Program-made: the position numbers and the translations under genes
From: Leifsonia poae
Lineage (GTDB): Bacteria; Actinomycetota; Actinomycetes; Actinomycetales; Microbacteriaceae
Direction: 5' to 3'
Assembly: GCF_027921845.1 (NCBI RefSeq)
Contig: NZ_BSEN01000001.1
Span: 629,183 to 675,782, forward strand
DNA: 46,600 nucleotides
The notes under the pieces: generated by a model
What the model saw: the letters and a program-made list of their open reading frames with translations, nothing else
What the model was told of the DNA's origin: nothing
The model's database searches: none
Shown: piece after piece, positions 42,656 to 46,600 of the stretch
How positions within the stretch are numbered: position 1 is the first letter of the stretch
Layout: each line of letters begins with the position of its first letter

Positions 42656-44521
42656 TTACCTCACCGTCCCTGAGTAGGTGTCTCCGAAGTCCGGACCGGC
42701 GGTCGCGAATGCCCGCGCTGAGGCCTCTGTCGGCGACTCCACGCGCTGGATCAGCCGGTGGATGCCCTCGACGTCGTGTGCCTTCTCGAGGGCCGCCTTG
42801 CGGGTGATGGTGCCGTTGTTGACCAGGTCGGCGAGGTGCTGGTCCATGGTGTGCATCCCGGAGTCGCGGCCGGCCTGCATCATGGAGGCGATCTGGTAGG
42901 TCTTGCCCTCGCGGATGAGGTTGGCGATGGCGGGTGTCATCATGAGCACCTCGGTGGCGACGACACGGCCGCGGCCGTTCGCACGTTTGACGAGGGTCTG
43001 GCAGACGACGCCCTGCAGGGTGCCGGCGAGCTGGGCGCGCACCTGGTCCTGCTGGTGCGGCGGGAAGACGTCGATGACACGGTCGATGGTCTGCGCGGCA
43101 TCCTGGGTGTGCAGGGTGGCGAAGACGAGGTGGCCGGTCTCGGCGGCGGTGAGGGCCACCGAGATGGTCTCGAGGTCGCGGAGCTCACCGATCAGGATGA
43201 CGTCGGGGTCCTGCCGCAGCACGTGCTTGAGCGCGTTGTTGAAGCTGTGGGTGTCGTGGCCGACCTCGCGCTGGTTGACGATCGCCTTCTTGTGCACGTG
43301 CATGAACTCGATCGGGTCCTCGACCGTCACGATGTGGTCGGCGCGCGTGCTGTTGACGAGGTCGACCATCGCAGCGAGGGTTGTGGACTTGCCCGAACCG
43401 GTCGGTCCCGTCACGAGCACGAGCCCACGCGGAAGCTGCGAGAAGCCGCCGACGCTCTCCGGAACGCCCAACTCCTTGAGCTGCTTGATCTCGGTCGGGA
43501 TGAGACGGAACGCGGCACCGACGGCGCCGCGCTGCTGGTAGAAGTTCACACGGAAGCGGGCGTTGGCCGAGATGGTGAAGGCGAAGTCGAGCTCGAGCTC
43601 GCGCTTGAAGATCTCGGCCTGGCGCTCGCTCAGCAGACTGGTGAGCGCCTTCATGGTGCGGTCGTTGTTCCAGGGCTCGGTGCTGGCTGCGGGGCGCAGG
43701 CCGCCATCGACGCGGATGGTCGGGGGTGCGCCGACGGTGATGTGGAGGTCGGAGGCCCGCTGGTACACGACTTCGTGCAGGGCGGCGACGAGTTCCTTGT
43801 CCGCGCGTTCGAGGGCCTCGCGCTCGGCGGCGGTCAGACGTTCGTCGATCGGCTCGGGGGCGCGCGGGGCCGGCGTGGTCTCGGTGAGTGTCTCCGGAGC
43901 GACCTCGGCGGCGCGGCGACCCTCGGGCACCAGGCGCTGCACGGGCGCGGTCTGCCCGGCGTGCTCGGGGTGCGCGGGCTGAGCCGTCTGCTCGTGCGAG
44001 GTGAGGGACCAGGATCCGGTGGGCGGATCGAACGAGGCGGCCGGCGGCAGCGGTGCGGTGAACGCCGGCGGGGCGATGTCGGCGGCGATCGGCGCGGTGG
44101 TCGGGGGCGGGAAGGCCGCCGGAGCGCTCGGCGCGGAGACGGCGGGTTCGGGCGTGACCGGCGCGGAGGCCGGCGGAGCGAACGAGGTGACCGGAGCCGA
44201 GGTCGGCGCAGGGAATGCCGGAGCCGCCGCGGGCACAGGGAGCGGAAGCGTCGGCGGCACGACGGAGGACGCAGGCGGAACCGACGCGGACGCTGCCAGC
44301 GGCGCAGCCGACACGGGCGGCGCGGCCGACACCGGCGGCGCAGCCGACACCGGCGGCACCGCCGACACGGGCGGAGCCGGCGGCGTCAGCCCCAGCATCG
44401 CGTCGAACGACGGCTGCGAGCCCACCGCGGAATCCGGGAGCGGCACCGGCGTGCCCGGATGCCAGCCGTCGGCATCCTGACCGGGCGGTGTCACCGGAAT
44501 CTCGTAGATCGGCTGGCTCAT
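42656..44521 (-). CDS. pilT: PilT retraction ATPase with long Pro/Ala N-terminal extension
   Basis: This is a 621-residue protein. Residues 1-225 are Pro/Ala-rich, with repeated PPVSAA units (about 50-73). The PilT core follows (VVYQRASDLHITVG), with Walker A GPTGSGKSTT (near 370), Walker B DPDVILIGELRD (near 437) and AETGHLVFATLHTQDAAQTI. It powers pilus retraction. Ordinary PilT is about 345-370 residues. A GTG frame from 44548 exists, but GGGGAG lies five bases before the ATG at 44521, so that start is chosen. It follows pilB at once. Confidence 0.92.
   Translation of the reverse strand: MSQPIYEIPVTPPGQDADGWHPGTPVPLPDSAVGSQPSFDAMLGLTPPAPPVSAVPPVSAAPPVSAAPPVSAAPLAASASVPPASSVVPPTLPLPVPAAAPAFPAPTSAPVTSFAPPASAPVTPEPAVSAPSAPAAFPPPTTAPIAADIAPPAFTAPLPPAASFDPPTGSWSLTSHEQTAQPAHPEHAGQTAPVQRLVPEGRRAAEVAPETLTETTPAPRAPEPIDERLTAAEREALERADKELVAALHEVVYQRASDLHITVGAPPTIRVDGGLRPAASTEPWNNDRTMKALTSLLSERQAEIFKRELELDFAFTISANARFRVNFYQQRGAVGAAFRLIPTEIKQLKELGVPESVGGFSQLPRGLVLVTGPTGSGKSTTLAAMVDLVNSTRADHIVTVEDPIEFMHVHKKAIVNQREVGHDTHSFNNALKHVLRQDPDVILIGELRDLETISVALTAAETGHLVFATLHTQDAAQTIDRVIDVFPPHQQDQVRAQLAGTLQGVVCQTLVKRANGRGRVVATEVLMMTPAIANLIREGKTYQIASMMQAGRDSGMHTMDQHLADLVNNGTITRKAALEKAHDVEGIHRLIQRVESPTEASARAFATAGPDFGDTYSGTVR
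44304..44375. repeat. 18-base tandem repeats in pilT
   Basis: Four 18-base units close to GCAGCCGACACCGGCGGC lie in the pilT N-terminal coding region and encode the PPVSAA hexapeptide repeat. Units differ by one to several bases. Confidence 0.85.
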
Positions 44522-44547
44522 GCGGTCTCCCCACTCGGAATCGTTCA

Positions 44548-46218
44548 CTACGCGACCACCCTCAAGATCTCTTCGACGCTCGTCAGCCCGAGCTTGGCTT
44601 TCTCCCAGCCGTCCTCGCGCAGGGTGAGCATCCCCTGCTCGCGCGCGGCGCGGCCGATCTCGGCACTGGATGCGCGGGCGACGGCGAGACGCTCGATGTC
44701 CTCGCTCACCGCCATGACCTCGTGCACCGCGATGCGTCCGCGGTAGCCCGTGTTCGAGCAGGTGGCGCAGCCGACCGGCGCGTACACGACCGGCGGAACC
44801 TCACCTGCCGAGACGCCGAAGCGGAGCGCGTGCAGGTCCTCCGCCGAGTACTGCGCCGGCTGCTTGCAGCGGTCGCACAGGCGGCGCGCGAGGCGCTGGG
44901 CGACGACGCAGTCCAGAGCCGAGCCGACGAGGAACGGTTCGATGTCCATCTCGGTGAGGCGGGTGATGGCGCTCGGCGCGTCGTTGGTGTGCAGCGTGGA
45001 GAGCACGAGGTGGCCGGTCAGCGATGCCTCGATGGCGATCTGCGCGGTCTCGTGGTCGCGGATCTCACCGAGCAGCACGACATCCGGGTCGCTTCGCAGG
45101 ATGGAGCGCAGCGCGCTCGCGAAGGTGAGGCCGGCCTTGGGGTTCACCTGCACCTGGTTGATGCCGGGCATCCGATACTCCACCGGGTCTTCGACGGTGA
45201 TGACGTTGATCTCGGGACGGGCGACCGCGTTCAGCGTCGTGTACAGGGTCGTGGACTTGCCGGAACCCGTCGGACCGGTGACCAGGATCATCCCGTACGG
45301 CTTGGAGTACGACGTGCGGTAGGTCTCGAAGTTGCGCTCGAGGAGGTTGAGGTCGCGCAGCGTCATCCCGGTGTTGGTGTTGTCCAGGATTCGCATGACG
45401 ACCTTCTCGCCCCACACGGTCGGGAGGGTTGCGACGCGGAGGTCGATCTGGCGGCCGCCGTGCACGACGGACATGCGGCCGTCCTGCGGCTTGCGACGCT
45501 CGGCGATGTCGATGTCGCTCATGATCTTGAGCCGCGAGATCACGCCGTTCTGGATGCTCTTCGGCGCGCTCTGCATGGCGTGCAGCACGCCGTCGATGCG
45601 GTACCGCACCCGCACGTCGTGCTCGGCGGGCTCGATGTGGATGTCGGAGGCGTGGTCCTGGATCGCCTGACTCACCAGCAGGTTGACGAAGCGCACGATG
45701 GGCGCGTCGTCCTCCGAGGCGTCCCCGATGCTCATCGAGGAATCGTCGGCGGGGGCGTTCTCCTCCTCGAGCGTGGTCGTGAGGTCGCTGAGTTCGTCGT
45801 CGGCGCGGATGTACCGGTCGATGGCGGCCAGGAGGTCGGCGCTGTCGGCGAGAGCGGGCGAGACGCGCATCCGGGCGGCGGCGCGCACGTCGTCGACGGC
45901 GAACACGTTGCCGGGGTCGGACATCGCCAGGATGAGCGTTCCGTCGGTGATCGCGATGGGGAGCACGTTGTGGCGGCGGCAGATGGCGCCGGGCACGAGG
46001 GCGACGGCGGTGCGGTCGACGGGGTAGTCGACGAGCTCGACGAAGGGCATGCCGGCCTGGGCGGCGCGGGCCTTGGCGAGCTGGAGTTCGCTGATCGCGC
46101 CGCGCGCGAGCAGATCGGTCACGGCGGCCTCGTCGGCCGCGGGCTCGCTGGTGACCGAGTCGAGGTACTCGATCGGCAGATGGCCGTGGAGAATGAGGAT
46201 CTCCGTCATGGACGCCAC
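44548..46218 (-). CDS. pilB: PilB pilus extension ATPase
   Basis: This 556-residue motor carries an N-terminal MshE/PilB-like domain (1-150). The ATPase core has Walker A GPTGSGKSTTLYT (near 310), Walker B DPDVVLLGEIRD (near 374), the Asp box HLVLSTLHTNDAPSAITRL and a zinc-ribbon CxxC pair (LCDRCKQ, CATCSNTG). Start choice: AAGGAGG lies five bases before a GTG (46218); a TTG further upstream is in frame but includes the Shine-Dalgarno, and an ATG three codons in is weaker. Confidence 0.93.
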   Translation of the reverse strand: MASMTEILILHGHLPIEYLDSVTSEPAADEAAVTDLLARGAISELQLAKARAAQAGMPFVELVDYPVDRTAVALVPGAICRRHNVLPIAITDGTLILAMSDPGNVFAVDDVRAAARMRVSPALADSADLLAAIDRYIRADDELSDLTTTLEEENAPADDSSMSIGDASEDDAPIVRFVNLLVSQAIQDHASDIHIEPAEHDVRVRYRIDGVLHAMQSAPKSIQNGVISRLKIMSDIDIAERRKPQDGRMSVVHGGRQIDLRVATLPTVWGEKVVMRILDNTNTGMTLRDLNLLERNFETYRTSYSKPYGMILVTGPTGSGKSTTLYTTLNAVARPEINVITVEDPVEYRMPGINQVQVNPKAGLTFASALRSILRSDPDVVLLGEIRDHETAQIAIEASLTGHLVLSTLHTNDAPSAITRLTEMDIEPFLVGSALDCVVAQRLARRLCDRCKQPAQYSAEDLHALRFGVSAGEVPPVVYAPVGCATCSNTGYRGRIAVHEVMAVSEDIERLAVARASSAEIGRAAREQGMLTLREDGWEKAKLGLTSVEEILRVVA

Positions 46219-46326
46219 GGTTGCCTCCTTGTTCAAGGACGCTGCCGAGGTGATTCGGGTTCCACGGCAGAGTGCGGCGATAAGGAGTGCGGTGCACTCG
46301 GTGCTTCGGTCGGGTGAAGCGTTGTC

Positions 46327-46354
46327 ACACTATTCGCACGGGTCACGGGCACAA
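46327..46354 (-). promoter_or_regulatory. Possible pilBTC promoter
   Basis: The minus strand reads TTGTGC (46349-46354), 16 bases, and TAGTGT (46327-46332), about 109 bases before the pilB start. The -10 fits TANNNT and the -35 starts with TTG. Confidence 0.45.
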
Positions 46355-46405
46355 CAGCCCCGCGTGCGGGTGCCACGCTCACGGGGGCCACCGTGTACCC
46401 CTTCT

Positions 46406-46466
46406 CGCGAGGGGTGCGAAATGTCTCTCAAACGGCCCGGATGAGCGACCGTACGCACCTCTCGCG
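46406..46466. repeat. Imperfect inverted repeat upstream of pilB
   Basis: CGCGAGGGGTGCG (46406-46418) and CGCACCTCTCGCG (46454-46466) are complementary at 12 of 13 positions, separated by 35 bases. It lies upstream of the predicted pilB promoter and could be a regulator site. No gene is seen between 46219 and 46600. Confidence 0.4.
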
Positions 46467-46549
46467 CGGGGGCGTTCGACGAGTTGCGTCAGATGTGCGG
46501 TGCGGGAGGCCGGGGACCGCACTCTTCGCGAAAGTCGATCGGGCGGGAG

Positions 46550-46600
46550 CGCACGGCGGGCGCGCGGCGCGGCGACGCGGCGCGCGCGGCGCGGCGCGCG
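46550..46600. repeat. Nearly pure G/C low-complexity tract at the window edge
   Basis: The last 50 bases consist almost only of G and C in short GCG/CGG/GCGC runs, with two A. No coding frame or defined repeat unit can be supported. Confidence 0.6.

Noticed and set aside
46550-46600. G/C-only end as a functional element
   Set aside because: It is low-complexity sequence at the window edge without a clear unit; a sequencing or boundary effect cannot be excluded.

Overview
The window is chromosomal DNA from a high-GC Gram-positive actinobacterium. Micrococcales, most likely family Microbacteriaceae, is my best guess. This rests on the very high GC content, the str and S10-spc ribosomal order, no rpsN between rplE and rpsH, a short-LID adenylate kinase, an LAxTG-type cell-wall sorting signal, and an outer-membrane-free set of type IV pilus genes (no PilP or PilQ). 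Genus cannot be fixed from the sequence alone. No rRNA, tRNA, CRISPR array, transposase or phage gene was seen.

Region 1 (26-13782, minus strand) is one long ribosomal superoperon transcribed leftwards: rpsJ-rplC-rplD-rplW-rplB-rpsS-rplV-rpsC-rplP-rpmC-rpsQ-rplN-rplX-rplE-rpsH-rplF-rplR-rpsE-rpmD-rplO-secY-adk-map-infA-rpmJ. It is preceded by a roughly 690-base leader with a small ORF and a series of stem-loops. Region 2 (13783-16470) is a cell-wall-anchored DUF11/SpaA-like surface protein lying between tuf and rpsJ. Region 3 (16616-21348) is the str operon rpsL-rpsG-fusA-tuf, with a recognisable promoter, a structured leader, stem-loops in two intercistronic gaps and a C(UUCG)G-capped terminator.

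Region 4 (21437-31256) is a compact type VII secretion (T7SS/ESX-like) locus. It holds two small WXG100-like proteins, a candidate secreted protein with a T7SS-type N-terminus, two related cytoplasmic proteins, two membrane proteins, and a 1494-residue FHA-FtsK/SpoIIIE ATPase of the EssC/EccC type. It is organised around two divergent intergenic regions. Each contains nearly the same 18-base inverted repeat, ATGGGGAGGNNTCCCCAT, with a TANNNT -10 box 21-23 bases away on both sides. This gives four promoters of one design and is the most interesting signal in the window. Region 5 (31257-33358) has a repeat-rich convergent intergenic region and two membrane proteins.

Region 6 (33359-46218, minus strand) is a complete actinobacterial type IV pilus locus: pilB-pilT-pilC, then pilA with its own promoter and a strong terminator, then three minor pilins (two large), prepilin peptidase, pilM, pilN and pilO. 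PilB and PilT power assembly and retraction, PilC/M/N/O form the inner platform, PilD processes the pilins, and the large Cys-containing minor pilins could form a tip or adhesin complex. The right end (46219-46600) holds the pilB promoter region and a nearly pure G/C tract.
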